A DNA stretch of 64,000 nucleotides from Companilactobacillus sp. (GCF_022484265.1 NZ_JAKVLR010000001.1:1178001-1242000), one strand, 5' to 3'. Shown: positions 8,487 to 17,487, counted from the stretch's first letter. Program-made: numbers and translations. Notes: a model not told the origin generated them from the letters alone.

Positions 8487-8493
8487 CATTCTC

Positions 8494-8792
8494 AATTAAA
8501 CATTTCGCCCAAAACCGATGAGGTGGAGATAACAATTATTGTGCACGCACAGAGAGTTGCCGTAGCTGAGAATGCAATCGAACGCAGATAATTAAATGGA
8601 CCGCCGAGGGTTCTCCTGAATTTAGTACGGAGAAACGTACAGACATACGTCAGTTGTCAGAGGAGTGATAGCTCCTTGTTAAGCGTGATATGTTGACGAC
8701 TATTTGTCATAGTCTCTCAACTGTCGAATTAAGGTGGCACCGCGGATAATCCGTCCTTAACTTCTAAATGAAGTTTTGGGCGGATTTTTTTT
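8494..8792 (+). promoter_or_regulatory. T-box riboswitch, Trp specifier, upstream of trpE
   Basis: A transcription-attenuating T-box that senses uncharged tRNA(Trp). The conserved T-box AAGGTGGCACCGCGG is at 8731-8745. It is followed by a terminator stem whose arms start AATCCGTCC and end GGCGGATT (8749-8790, T-run). The specifier loop after the 'gaacgcagata' stretch contains TGG at 8597-8599 followed by A, as expected for a Trp codon plus purine. Under Trp starvation the antiterminator should form and allow trpEG transcription. Confidence 0.95.
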
Positions 8793-8805
8793 GTTGGAGG
8801 ACATT

Positions 8806-8835
8806 ATGGCAATCAAACGATGGCAACACACCTAA
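8806..8835 (+). CDS. Nine-residue Trp-codon leader peptide before trpE
   Basis: The ORF MAIKRWQHT has a strong TTGGAGG site 6 nt upstream and lies between the T-box terminator and trpE. Its single Trp codon is at 8821-8823. The bases of its last codons and just beyond, CACCTAAATT (8829-8838), can pair with AATTT-aa-AGGTG (8851-8862), which includes the Shine-Dalgarno of trpE. A ribosome on the leader would open that helix. This resembles the Bacillus rtpLP leader that gates translation of rtpA. That the peptide is translated is inference. Confidence 0.7.
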   Translation: MAIKRWQHT

Positions 8836-8868
8836 ATTACGCAAATTAAAAATTTAAAGGTGAGCAAT

Positions 8869-10332
8869 ATGAAAATTAACGACTTAAAAAAATATACTAA
8901 CGACTACCCTGCTGTCCCTGTGACAATCAGCTTCAAGCTAGAGGACTTCGACCCAATCGACTTGACGCAAAATCTCAATCAAAGCCAAGGCCCCTGCTTT
9001 TTATTCACCGGCCAACCTAAGCCTGATGAAGATGGCTATAGTTTTATCGGATTAAATCCTGATGAGACAATCGTCTATAAAGACGGAACCTTAACGGTTG
9101 AAAAAGCTGGTAAAATCACGCAGACAAAGACCGCACTCAAACCTTATTTGGAATCGATCTTGACCAAGTATCGGACACCAAAATTCGACGATTTACCACC
9201 ATTTTTGGGTGGCTTGGCAGGATATCTAAGTTACGATTACGCCAGGTTTGCCAATCCCACTTTGCCACAAAAATTAGCTGACCCATATGGTCTAAATGAT
9301 GCTGACTTCTTGTTGATCCACAAAGTCATTGCCTACAATCATAAAACCCAAACTGTGACTTTATCGAAAATTGTTTCTTCAAAAGCCTTAGAAACTGATT
9401 ACGATGACGCAATCTCAGAATTGAATGAACTCAAAGAAATCGTAATTGCCAATAATCATCCGAGCCAATTGCCTGGTTTTAAAATGTTATCCAAACCTGA
9501 ATTGCACTTTGACCGTGAAGAATTCGCCGAAAAAGTTGCCGATACGAAAAAACACATCGTCGATGGCGACATATTCCAATTGATCCTTTCAAATCCTCAA
9601 CACGGAACTATGAGTGGCAGTCTCTATGCAGTCACGAAAAATCTCTTCAAAGATAGTCCTGCACCGTATCAATTTTTTTACAAGCATAACGACTTTGAGA
9701 CCGTTGGCTCATCTCCAGAGACCTTGATTTCTAAACATGATGACAAATTATTCACCTATCCGCTAGCTGGAACGAGACGTCGTGGCAAAACGCCTGAAGA
9801 AGACGCTCAATTAGCATATGAACTAACTCACAGTACTAAAGAATTATCTGAACACAACATGCTGATCGACTTAGGTCGAAATGACTTGGGACGTGTCAGC
9901 AAGTTTGGGACTGTCAAAGTCACAAGAACTCGCAAACTGCTTCACTTCAGCAATGTCATGCACATGGGTTCAACCGTCGAAAGTATCGCAGATCCTCAAG
10001 AGTCCGCCGTTGATATCGTCGAGTCTCTTATGCCTGCCGGCACTTTATCTGGTGCCCCAAAGATCAGTGCAATGAAGATCATCTCAAATATTGAAGGCCA
10101 AAAACGTGGCATCTATGGTGGATGCTTAGGCTACTTCGATTTTTCTGGAGACTTAGATTTCTGTATCGGAATTCGTTTAGCTTATCGTCAAAATGAAAAC
10201 TTAGTCGTCCACTCAGGTGCCGGCATCGTCGCCGACAGTATTGCCAAAAATGAATATCAAGAATTTAACAATAAGGCAAGAAATGTCGTAGATGCTCTCA
10301 ACAAGACTAATCAAACGGAGGTTCTATCATGA
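8869..10332 (+). CDS. trpE: Anthranilate synthase component I
   Basis: Converts chorismate and ammonia to anthranilate, the committed step of tryptophan synthesis, as the large subunit with TrpG. I choose ATG 8869 (487 aa), because AAAGGTGAG then lies 5-12 nt upstream; the in-frame GTG at 8860 is part of that site. The chorismate-binding domain is typical: SSPETLI, PLAGTRRRG, LIDLGRNDLGRVS, VMHMGSTVE, PAGTLSGAPK, GIYGGCLGY and FCIGIRLAYR, with catalytic Glu and His residues in these blocks. It shares ATGA with trpG. Regulated by the T-box and probably by the leader peptide. Confidence 0.97.
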   Translation: MKINDLKKYTNDYPAVPVTISFKLEDFDPIDLTQNLNQSQGPCFLFTGQPKPDEDGYSFIGLNPDETIVYKDGTLTVEKAGKITQTKTALKPYLESILTKYRTPKFDDLPPFLGGLAGYLSYDYARFANPTLPQKLADPYGLNDADFLLIHKVIAYNHKTQTVTLSKIVSSKALETDYDDAISELNELKEIVIANNHPSQLPGFKMLSKPELHFDREEFAEKVADTKKHIVDGDIFQLILSNPQHGTMSGSLYAVTKNLFKDSPAPYQFFYKHNDFETVGSSPETLISKHDDKLFTYPLAGTRRRGKTPEEDAQLAYELTHSTKELSEHNMLIDLGRNDLGRVSKFGTVKVTRTRKLLHFSNVMHMGSTVESIADPQESAVDIVESLMPAGTLSGAPKISAMKIISNIEGQKRGIYGGCLGYFDFSGDLDFCIGIRLAYRQNENLVVHSGAGIVADSIAKNEYQEFNNKARNVVDALNKTNQTEVLS

Positions 10333-10907
10333 TTTATTTGATCGACAACTATGACAGTTTTACCTATAACTTGTATCAATTGATCGGTACTAATAGCAAC
10401 GAACCCATCACTGTGGTCAAAAATGACGAATTGACTGTTGAAGAATTAGAATCGCTTCATCCCACTGGATTAGTTTTTTCACCAGGACCTGGTCGACCTG
10501 AAGATGCTGGCAACATGATGGAATTGCTAAAACACTTCATCGGAAAAGTGCCCATCCTAGGTGTTTGCTTAGGTGAACAAGCCATCGGCGAAGTTTACGG
10601 GGCTAAAGTAGTTCACGCACCAGTTTTGATGCACGGCCGGCCTTCAGAAGTCGAAGTCACTGACAAGACTCAACTATTCTCTGATTGTCCTAAAACTTTT
10701 GAAGCCGCTAGATATCATTCATTGATCGTTGATCCACAAACAATTCCTGATGAATTATCGATCACTGCGATAACTAAAGATGGTGAGATCATGGCTCTGT
10801 GCGATGAAAAACAAAAAGTTTTTGGAGTTCAATTTCATCCCGAGTCAATCATGACTGAGCCCAGTGTTGGCAAGCAGATCATCGAAAATTATCTGGCACT
10901 GATTTAA
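10329..10907 (+). CDS. trpG: Anthranilate synthase component II, glutamine amidotransferase
   Basis: Class I glutamine amidotransferase of 192 residues that feeds ammonia to TrpE. IDNYDSFTYNL begins the protein, FSPGPGRPEDAG is near residue 50, the nucleophile Cys80 sits in LGVCLGEQAIGE, and FHPES near residue 171 carries the catalytic His and Glu. The usual His after GVCLG is Glu here. Its ATG overlaps the trpE stop by 4 nt, giving translational coupling. The family also serves p-aminobenzoate synthesis (PabA); the trp context decides the name, though it may serve both. Confidence 0.95.
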   Translation: MIYLIDNYDSFTYNLYQLIGTNSNEPITVVKNDELTVEELESLHPTGLVFSPGPGRPEDAGNMMELLKHFIGKVPILGVCLGEQAIGEVYGAKVVHAPVLMHGRPSEVEVTDKTQLFSDCPKTFEAARYHSLIVDPQTIPDELSITAITKDGEIMALCDEKQKVFGVQFHPESIMTEPSVGKQIIENYLALI

Positions 10908-10936
10908 TTAAATTAAAAACAAATTAAATATTTTTG

Positions 10937-10965
10937 TTGACAAAGACGTTTTTCAGACTTATTCT
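10937..10965 (+). promoter_or_regulatory. trpDCFBA promoter
   Basis: TTGACA (10937-10942), exactly 17 nt, TATTCT (10960-10965). It divides the trp genes into two transcription units. Confidence 0.82.
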
Positions 10966-10973
10966 CTTATCAA

Positions 10974-11307
10974 CAAATAAATTCGTCCATAAACCAATGA
11001 GATGGAAGTCAAGATTATCGTGCACGCCCAGAGAGTTGCCGGTGCTGAGAATGGCAATCGAACGCAGATAGTTAAATGGACCATCGAGGGTCTCTCCGAA
11101 AGGTTACGAGTACGGGAGAACGTTAGACATACGTAAGTTGTCGGGAGGGTGTTAGCCCTTCGCTAAGAGTAATGGACGATAGAATATTTGAGGTAGTATT
11201 TTTGCTACACTCTCTTTCTATCAGTCTATTGAAATTAAGGTGGCACCGCGGAATATGATCCGTCCTTAAACGTTAAGTAAAACGTTTATGGACGGATTTT
11301 TTTTATT
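10974..11307 (+). promoter_or_regulatory. T-box riboswitch, Trp specifier, upstream of trpD
   Basis: A second T-box, clearly homologous to the one before trpE. The specifier TGG is at 11077-11079 followed by A, the T-box AAGGTGGCACCGCGG at 11237-11251, and the terminator stem ATCCGTCC...GGACGGAT with a T-run at about 11258-11306. Similarity between the two leaders is highest around the specifier (agagagttgccg, gaacgcagata) and the T-box, and lowest in the linker. Confidence 0.95.
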
Positions 11308-11325
11308 CTCTAGGAGGTTTCACTA

Positions 11326-11361
11326 ATGATCAAAATAATCCGATGGCAATTCTCAAATTAA
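11326..11361 (+). CDS. Eleven-residue Trp-codon leader peptide before trpD
   Basis: The ORF MIKIIRWQFSN has a TAGGAGG site 8 nt upstream and one Trp codon at 11344-11346. Like the leader before trpE, it carries the tripeptide RWQ. Its end and stop region TCAAATTAAT (11353-11362) pairs perfectly, with one G.T, with ATTAATTTGG (11389-11398), which overlaps the Shine-Dalgarno of trpD. Two leaders of different sequence keeping the same logic supports a real function; translation itself is inferred. Confidence 0.7.
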   Translation: MIKIIRWQFSN

Positions 11362-11409
11362 TCAATTTCAACACTACTAACTAGTTAAATTAATTTGGAG
11401 GATTCAATT

Positions 11410-12429
11410 ATGATTGAAAATGCAATTAAAAAATTAACCGAAGGTCAAGACTTAACATTTGACGAAACAAACCAAGTGATCGACGAAATTATGACAGGCA
11501 ACACAACCTCAGTTCAAATCTCAAGTTTCTTAACAGCTTTGAGTGTAAAAAAAGAAACAGTCGATGAAATCGCTGGAGCTGCTGATGCAATGAGAGCACA
11601 CGCTTTAGATTTCAAAGCTGACGAACCAGTTCTTGAAATTGTTGGTACTGGTGGCGACCATTCCAACTCATTCAACATTTCAACTACTTCAGCATTAGTC
11701 GTTGCAGCTAGTGGCATCCCTGTCGCAAAGCATGGTAATCGTGCAGCTTCATCAAAAAGCGGTGCAGCTGACGTGCTTGAATCATTAGGAGTTCAAATCA
11801 ACTTAGATCCAAAGCGTAGCGAAGAGATCTTAAACCAAATTGGTATTTGCTTCTTATTCGCCCAAGAATATCACAAGGCTATGAAATACGTTGCACCAGT
11901 TAGAAAAGAATTAGGTATCCGAACATTGTTCAATGTCTTAGGACCTCTTGCTAATCCAGCTCATGCATCCAGCCAAGTACTGGGTGTCTATGATGAAAGC
12001 TTAGTTGAACCAATGGCTAAAGTACTCGATCAAATTGGCGTTAAAGATGCCGCAGTTATTCATGGACAAGATGGATTTGATGAAGCTTCAATCTCTGCTC
12101 CTACCATAGTTATGGAAGTTCATAACGGAGAATTCACTAAATATGAAATAACTCCTGAACAATTCGGTTTAAAACGTGCCAATAAATCAGACATCATCGG
12201 TGGAACTCCTGATGAGAATGCTGAGATCACTATGAACATCCTTAAAGGAAATAAGGGACCTCAACGTGATGTGATCTTGGTCAATTCCGCGCTAGCAATC
12301 CACACTGCTAAACCAGAAATCAGTTTAGACGATGCAATTAAGCTAGCTGCTAAAACAATTGACGACGGAAAAGCTTTAGAAGAATTAAACCAATTCATCA
12401 AATTGACTGAAGCAGGTGTTGCAGCTTGA
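11410..12429 (+). CDS. trpD: Anthranilate phosphoribosyltransferase
   Basis: Transfers phosphoribose from PRPP to anthranilate. The 339-residue product starts at ATG 11410 behind TTGGAGGA; the in-frame TTG at 11395 is part of that ribosome binding site. The PRPP/Mg loop GTGGDHSNSFNIST, KHGNRAASSKSGAADVLE, VRKELGIRTLFNVLGPLANPA split over two helices, and HGQDGFDE are diagnostic. First gene of trpDCFBA, it overlaps trpC by 4 nt (TTGA). Confidence 0.97.
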   Translation: MIENAIKKLTEGQDLTFDETNQVIDEIMTGNTTSVQISSFLTALSVKKETVDEIAGAADAMRAHALDFKADEPVLEIVGTGGDHSNSFNISTTSALVVAASGIPVAKHGNRAASSKSGAADVLESLGVQINLDPKRSEEILNQIGICFLFAQEYHKAMKYVAPVRKELGIRTLFNVLGPLANPAHASSQVLGVYDESLVEPMAKVLDQIGVKDAAVIHGQDGFDEASISAPTIVMEVHNGEFTKYEITPEQFGLKRANKSDIIGGTPDENAEITMNILKGNKGPQRDVILVNSALAIHTAKPEISLDDAIKLAAKTIDDGKALEELNQFIKLTEAGVAA

Positions 12430-13205
12430 TCTTAGACGACTTAGTAGCAGCCACAACTAAGCGTATCGAACGTGAAAAATTGGCTACTCCCCTATCAGAA
12501 CTTAAAAACAAGGCTAACAAAATACCTAACAAAGATCCTCAAGTAATTATCGATAAATTTCTTGAACCAGGACTTCACTTCATTGCTGAAATAAAGAAAG
12601 CTTCTCCTTCAAAAGGAATTATCGTTAAAGACTTTCCTTACTTACAAATTGCTCAAGAATATACCGATGCCAAAATCGATGCGATCTCTGTTTTGACTGA
12701 ACCTGATTACTTCCAAGGCAATTTGCAGTATTTAAACGACATCGCACAAACAGTGCAAACTCCTCTTCTCAGAAAAGATTTTACAGTCGACCCCTACATG
12801 CTATATCAAGCAAAAATTGCCGGAGCCAGTTTAGTGTTATTAATAGTTGCAACATTAACCGACCAGCAACTACAAGAATTTTTAAAATTAGCAGACGATC
12901 TTGGTTTAGCAGCACTAGTCGAAGTCCACAATCAAACAGAACTTGAACGTGCACTAGATGCCAATGCGAAGATCATCGGCGTTAACAATCGAAACTTAAA
13001 GGACTTCACCGTTGATTTAAATAATAGTTTGAAACTTCGTCCCGCAGTTCCTGATAACATCCCCTTCATCACTGAAAGTGGCATCAAAACGACAGACGAC
13101 ATCAAGCGTCTCAAGGATGCCCACGTCAATGGAGTTTTGATTGGCGAAACCTTTATGAAGGCAAATGATCGTAAAAAAATAATCAATGAATTTCAAAGCG
13201 TGTAA
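12426..13205 (+). CDS. trpC: Indole-3-glycerol phosphate synthase
   Basis: A (beta/alpha)8-barrel enzyme of 259 residues that closes and decarboxylates CdRP to indole-3-glycerol phosphate. It starts with TTG at 12426, overlapping the trpD stop, which makes it dependent on translational coupling. IAEIKKASPSKG holds the catalytic Lys, followed by ISVLTEPDYFQG, LLRKDFTVDPYM, LVEVHNQTEL, IGVNNRNLKDF and FITESGI. It is stand-alone and not fused to trpF. Two nt separate it from trpF. Confidence 0.97.
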   Translation: MILDDLVAATTKRIEREKLATPLSELKNKANKIPNKDPQVIIDKFLEPGLHFIAEIKKASPSKGIIVKDFPYLQIAQEYTDAKIDAISVLTEPDYFQGNLQYLNDIAQTVQTPLLRKDFTVDPYMLYQAKIAGASLVLLIVATLTDQQLQEFLKLADDLGLAALVEVHNQTELERALDANAKIIGVNNRNLKDFTVDLNNSLKLRPAVPDNIPFITESGIKTTDDIKRLKDAHVNGVLIGETFMKANDRKKIINEFQSV

Positions 13206-13207
13206 AT

Positions 13208-13789
13208 ATGACAAAAATTAAAGTATGCGGCTTGATGACCACTGAAGATATTCAGGCAGTAAACAACGCTAAACCTGATTTAGCTGGATTCATCTTTGCC
13301 GGTGGCAGACATCATATCAGTTTGGATCAAGCACTGGAATTAAGACGACAACTTGACCCAGCAATTGACAGCGTGGGAGTGTTTGTCAATGCTCCAATCG
13401 CTGAAATGATTCAAGCTTACGACAGTGGCGCGGTTTCCATTATTCAATTGCATGGACAAGAAGATGAAACGATGGTTGCTAAATTACAAGCTCACGGAAT
13501 TACCGTTATCAACGTTTTTAAACCCACGAATATTCAACCTAACACTATTGCCGACAGCATTATGCTCGACAGTGGATCCGGTAACGGCAAGCCAGTTCAA
13601 TGGGAGAACTTCAAACTAGAAACTACCAAACCACTGATCATCGCCGGTGCTTTAAATATCGATAACGTATCTGAGGCAATTCACGTTATCCATCCAACAC
13701 TAGTAGATCTATCCAGAGGCGTTGAAACTAATGGTCAAAAAGATCCTCAAAAAATCTCAGAAATCGTACGACTAGTACATTCAATTTAA
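13208..13789 (+). CDS. trpF: Phosphoribosylanthranilate isomerase
   Basis: Amadori rearrangement of PRA to CdRP by a barrel enzyme of 193 residues, slightly shorter than the usual 200-210. The catalytic Cys is in KVCGLMT (family KxCG), the general-acid Asp in MLDSGSGNGKPVQW, and the phosphate-binding end is IIAGALNIDNV and DLSRGVET. No strong ribosome binding site of its own is seen, so coupling to trpC is likely. Confidence 0.96.
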   Translation: MTKIKVCGLMTTEDIQAVNNAKPDLAGFIFAGGRHHISLDQALELRRQLDPAIDSVGVFVNAPIAEMIQAYDSGAVSIIQLHGQEDETMVAKLQAHGITVINVFKPTNIQPNTIADSIMLDSGSGNGKPVQWENFKLETTKPLIIAGALNIDNVSEAIHVIHPTLVDLSRGVETNGQKDPQKISEIVRLVHSI

Positions 13790-13807
13790 AAAGGCAGGAA
13801 TTTACTT

Positions 13808-15016
13808 ATGAAAGAAATGGAAAAAGACACAACGAATCAAACTCACTTTGGTGAATTTGGCGGACAATATACTACCGAAACATTAATGGCTGAACTCGAT
13901 CGAGTTGCCGAGACTTATAAAAAATACAAAAACGACCCCGAATTTTTGAAGGAGTTTCACGACCTCTTAAATGACTATGCTAATCGTCCTTCATTGTTAT
14001 ATTACGCAAAAAATATGACAGAAGACTTAGGCGGAGCAAAAATCTATCTAAAACGTGAAGATCTAAATCATACAGGTGCTCACAAGATCAACAACGTGAT
14101 CGGACAAGCTTTGATTGCCAAGAGAATGGGTAAAAACCGTTTGATTGCTGAAACTGGAGCTGGTCAACACGGTGTTGCTACAGCAACGATTGCCGCATTG
14201 TTTGGTATGGAATGCGAGATCTTCATGGGTAAAGAAGATACCGAACGCCAAAAGCTAAACGTTTATCGAATGGAATTACTGGGCGCTAAAGTTCATCCAG
14301 TGACAACTGGTTCAATGGTTCTAAAGGATGCCGTAAATGCCACTATGCAAGAGTGGACTTCAAGAATTGACGATACCTTCTATATTATGGGTTCTGCCGT
14401 TGGTCCTTATCCATTCCCAGAAATGGTCCACGACTTCCAAAGCGTTATAAGTAAAGAATCTAAAGAACAGATTTTAGATGCTGAAGGCAAATTACCAGAT
14501 ATGGTCGTTGCCTGTGTTGGTGGCGGAAGCAATGCTATCGGAAGTTTTGCCGAATACATTAATGATAAAGACGTTCAATTAGTTGGCTGTGAAGCTGCTG
14601 GTAAAGGTGTCGACACTGATCAAACTGCTGCAACCATCGAACGTGGCTCAGTTGGAATTTTCCATGGTATGAAATCAATGTTCCTACAAAACAAATATGG
14701 TCAAATCGATAAAGTTTACTCAATCTCAGCTGGTTTAGACTACCCTGGCGTTGGTCCAGAACATGCACGTTTAGCCGAATTAAAACGTGCTCAATACGTT
14801 GGGATCACTGACGATGAAGCAGTCGATGCCTTCGAATATATCGCTAAAACTGAAGGAATCGTCGCTGCAATTGAAAGTTGTCACGCAGTGGCTTATGTTG
14901 AAAAAATTGCTCCAACTATGAGCAAGGACCAAGTTATCATCTGCACCCTATCTGGTCGTGGTGATAAAGACGTAGCATCAATCGCAAAATATAGAGGGGT
15001 AGATATCGATGACTAA
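13808..15016 (+). CDS. trpB: Tryptophan synthase beta chain
   Basis: PLP enzyme condensing indole with serine in the alpha2-beta2 complex. It has 402 residues. FGEFGGQYTTETL opens the fold, Lys93 in HTGAHKINN binds PLP, and GAGQHG, the phosphate loop GGGSNAIG and GLDYPGVGPEH follow. This is the TrpB1 type that pairs with TrpA. GGCAGGA is 8 nt before the ATG at 13808. It overlaps trpA by 8 nt. Confidence 0.98.
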   Translation: MKEMEKDTTNQTHFGEFGGQYTTETLMAELDRVAETYKKYKNDPEFLKEFHDLLNDYANRPSLLYYAKNMTEDLGGAKIYLKREDLNHTGAHKINNVIGQALIAKRMGKNRLIAETGAGQHGVATATIAALFGMECEIFMGKEDTERQKLNVYRMELLGAKVHPVTTGSMVLKDAVNATMQEWTSRIDDTFYIMGSAVGPYPFPEMVHDFQSVISKESKEQILDAEGKLPDMVVACVGGGSNAIGSFAEYINDKDVQLVGCEAAGKGVDTDQTAATIERGSVGIFHGMKSMFLQNKYGQIDKVYSISAGLDYPGVGPEHARLAELKRAQYVGITDDEAVDAFEYIAKTEGIVAAIESCHAVAYVEKIAPTMSKDQVIICTLSGRGDKDVASIAKYRGVDIDD

Positions 15017-15791
15017 TTTACAAGAAGTATTCAATAATAAAAAAGCTTTTATTCCATTCGTAGTGGCAGATGATCCTAACTTTGACACTACCGTTGACAG
15101 TATCGTCACACTTGCAAACAACGGTGCCGACATCGTTGAAATCGGAATTCCATTTTCTGATCCCGTTGCTGACGGTCCAGTCATTCAAGATGCTGACTTA
15201 CGTGCTTTTGATCAAGGCGTTAACACTAATGTTGTCTTTGACATCGTTGAAAAAGCTCGCCAACAAACTGATGTTCCGATCATCTTTTTAACATATGCTA
15301 ATATCCCATTTAAATTTGGCTACGAAGCATTTTGTAAAAAATGCCAAGAACTCGACATTTCTGGTCTAGTCATTCCTGACTTGCCAATCGAAGAACAAGC
15401 TGAATTAAGAACTGTTGCCGACCAATACGGCGTTCACTTGATTCAATTAGTGGCCCCTACTTCTGGCGATAGAATTGAAAAAATCGCTAAGCAAGCTTCC
15501 GGCTTCATCTATATGGTTTCTTCCCTTGGTGTAACTGGCGTTAGAAATGATTTTTCAAAACAACTATCAGACACCATTTCTCGGATCAAACAAGTAACTG
15601 ACGTTCCGGTAGCTATTGGATTTGGTATTCATTCACCAGAACAAGCAGCAAAACTATCAAGCATATCTGATGGAATTATCATTGGTAGTGCGGTCGTAAA
15701 ATTGATTGCTGAAAACAACAATGGCTCAACTCAAGACGACCTTGCTTCATATGCACGCAGTATTAAAGACGCAATTACCATTACAGCCTAA
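15009..15791 (+). CDS. trpA: Tryptophan synthase alpha chain
   Basis: Cleaves indole-3-glycerol phosphate and channels indole to TrpB. Of 260 residues, the catalytic Glu lies in EIGIPFSDPVADG and the Asp in GLVIPDLPIEEQ; GFIYMVSSLGVTG and the phosphate site GFGIHSPEQ follow. AGAGGGG inside trpB serves as ribosome binding site. It ends the trp operon, followed by a long-loop terminator. Confidence 0.97.
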   Translation: MTNLQEVFNNKKAFIPFVVADDPNFDTTVDSIVTLANNGADIVEIGIPFSDPVADGPVIQDADLRAFDQGVNTNVVFDIVEKARQQTDVPIIFLTYANIPFKFGYEAFCKKCQELDISGLVIPDLPIEEQAELRTVADQYGVHLIQLVAPTSGDRIEKIAKQASGFIYMVSSLGVTGVRNDFSKQLSDTISRIKQVTDVPVAIGFGIHSPEQAAKLSSISDGIIIGSAVVKLIAENNNGSTQDDLASYARSIKDAITITA

Positions 15792-15792
15792 T

Positions 15793-15863
15793 AAAAAAAA
15801 GTGTACGATAATAATTATTTGTAAAAATAGATTTTATGAATGATTTGACGTACACTTTTTTTA
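15793..15863 (+). terminator. Terminator of trpDCFBA
   Basis: AAAAGTGTACG pairs with CGTACACTTTT across a 41-nt AT-rich loop and ends in a T-run. The loop is unusually long for an intrinsic terminator. Confidence 0.75.
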
Positions 15864-15894
15864 TATCAAAGGTAAGAATTATGGGGAGATTGTT

Positions 15895-17364
15895 ATGATA
15901 ATTGATCATTGGCTGATTTGGCTGATCATCGCCATCTTAGTACTGAATACTGTGTCAGCATTGATAACCGTTTTCCATAGACCTCGTAATATTGTTACGA
16001 CTTGGGCTTGGATACTAGTTCTCTTGCTATTGCCAGTCGTTGGATTTTTGATTTATGCCTTCTTTGGGCGCGGGATTGCCCAGGAGAAAATTTTCAACAT
16101 CAGCAATCAAGAACACATCGGACTCAAGCAGCTACGGGATATGGCTGACGAAGAAAGAGATAAAGCTCGAAAAAGTTCACGATCAGACGAGACTTACTAC
16201 GCTCGACATGTGATCAACTTTTTCGATAAGACTGAGGAGACTCCTTTAACTCGTCATAACGAAGTTGAGACTTTTTATGATGGCAAGGAAAAATTCAAGG
16301 CTTTATTTGAGGATGTTAGAAAAGCTAAAGAGACAGTCCACGTCGAATATTACGCCTTCATTAAAAGTAATATCGGTCAAGAATTTTTGGACCTACTGAC
16401 TGAAAAAGCTAAAGAAGGACTAGAAGTTAGAATTCTCTATGATCCATGGGGTTCTGGCGGTACAAATCGTCGTTGGTTCAACGATTTCGTTGCGGCTGGC
16501 GGAGAAGTTCTACCATTTATTACTTCCAAAAACGTAATTTACAAGACACGTCTGAACTACCATTTGCACAGAAAATTAGTAATTATTGATGGAACTTACG
16601 GCTGGATCGGTGGCTTTAACGTCGGCGACCAATACGTTGGCGAATCGAAAAAATTTGGCTATTGGCGCGATTCACATCTTCGTGTCAAAGGGACAGCGAC
16701 AATGTTGATGCAAGAGAGATTTTTCCAAGACTGGAATGCATCTGTTGACCGTCATGCTCTGCCACTAGTTTTTGAGAGCAAATATTTCCCAACCGATTTG
16801 TTTAATATCAACTCCAATTTGCCGATTCAAATCGTGACTGATGGTCCGAACTCACGTCAGGAAGTATTAAAGGATGGCTTCATCGACATGATCATCAACG
16901 CCAAGAAGAGCGTCTGGCTTCAAACGCCCTACTTGATCCCGGATGACCCAATGTTTACTGCTTTAACAATTGCCGCCCGTTCAGGCGTTGAAGTTCGTAT
17001 CATGGTACCTTGCATGCCCGACCACCCCTTCATCTTCAGAGCAACTCAGTATTATTCCAATCTATTGACCCAATTTGGAATTAAAATCTATACTTATGAA
17101 AAAGGATTTTTGCATGCTAAGACTTCGATCATTGATGATAAGATTTGTTCGATTGGCTCAATGAATCATGATTTCAGATCATATTCCTTGAACTTTGAAG
17201 CCAATGCATTTATCTATGATTCTAAAATTGCTCACAACGTTCGTCGTTCATTTGAAAATGACATGAAGGATTCTACCTTGTTGACGCAAGAAATTATCGA
17301 CAACCAAGGAGTTTGGATGCACTTCAAGCAAAGATTCTCTAGACTGTTGTCACCAATCTTATAG
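15895..17364 (+). CDS. cls: Cardiolipin synthase, phospholipase D family
   Basis: Makes cardiolipin from two phosphatidylglycerols at the membrane. The 489 residues match the Bacillus-type ClsA. Two N-terminal TM helices (residues about 4-25 and 38-57) precede two PLD catalytic motifs: HLHRKLVIIDGTYGWIGG near residue 222 and HAKTSIIDDKICSIGSMN near residue 402, each with HxK and Asp. It is monocistronic, with a good terminator. Confidence 0.95.
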   Translation: MIIDHWLIWLIIAILVLNTVSALITVFHRPRNIVTTWAWILVLLLLPVVGFLIYAFFGRGIAQEKIFNISNQEHIGLKQLRDMADEERDKARKSSRSDETYYARHVINFFDKTEETPLTRHNEVETFYDGKEKFKALFEDVRKAKETVHVEYYAFIKSNIGQEFLDLLTEKAKEGLEVRILYDPWGSGGTNRRWFNDFVAAGGEVLPFITSKNVIYKTRLNYHLHRKLVIIDGTYGWIGGFNVGDQYVGESKKFGYWRDSHLRVKGTATMLMQERFFQDWNASVDRHALPLVFESKYFPTDLFNINSNLPIQIVTDGPNSRQEVLKDGFIDMIINAKKSVWLQTPYLIPDDPMFTALTIAARSGVEVRIMVPCMPDHPFIFRATQYYSNLLTQFGIKIYTYEKGFLHAKTSIIDDKICSIGSMNHDFRSYSLNFEANAFIYDSKIAHNVRRSFENDMKDSTLLTQEIIDNQGVWMHFKQRFSRLLSPIL

Positions 17365-17373
17365 AAACTACGC

Positions 17374-17417
17374 AAAAGGCCTCTAATTCTAAAAAAATAG
17401 AATTAGAGGTCTTTTTG
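17374..17417 (+). terminator. Terminator of cls
   Basis: GCCTCTAATTCT, a short A-rich loop, AGAATTAGAGG and a T-run. Confidence 0.9.
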
Positions 17418-17487
17418 TATTTTGAGCGCAGTATATCCTGAGCAATGCTCAGAGTCTAACCGTTTTTGACGCTCTCTCTTTATTCTT

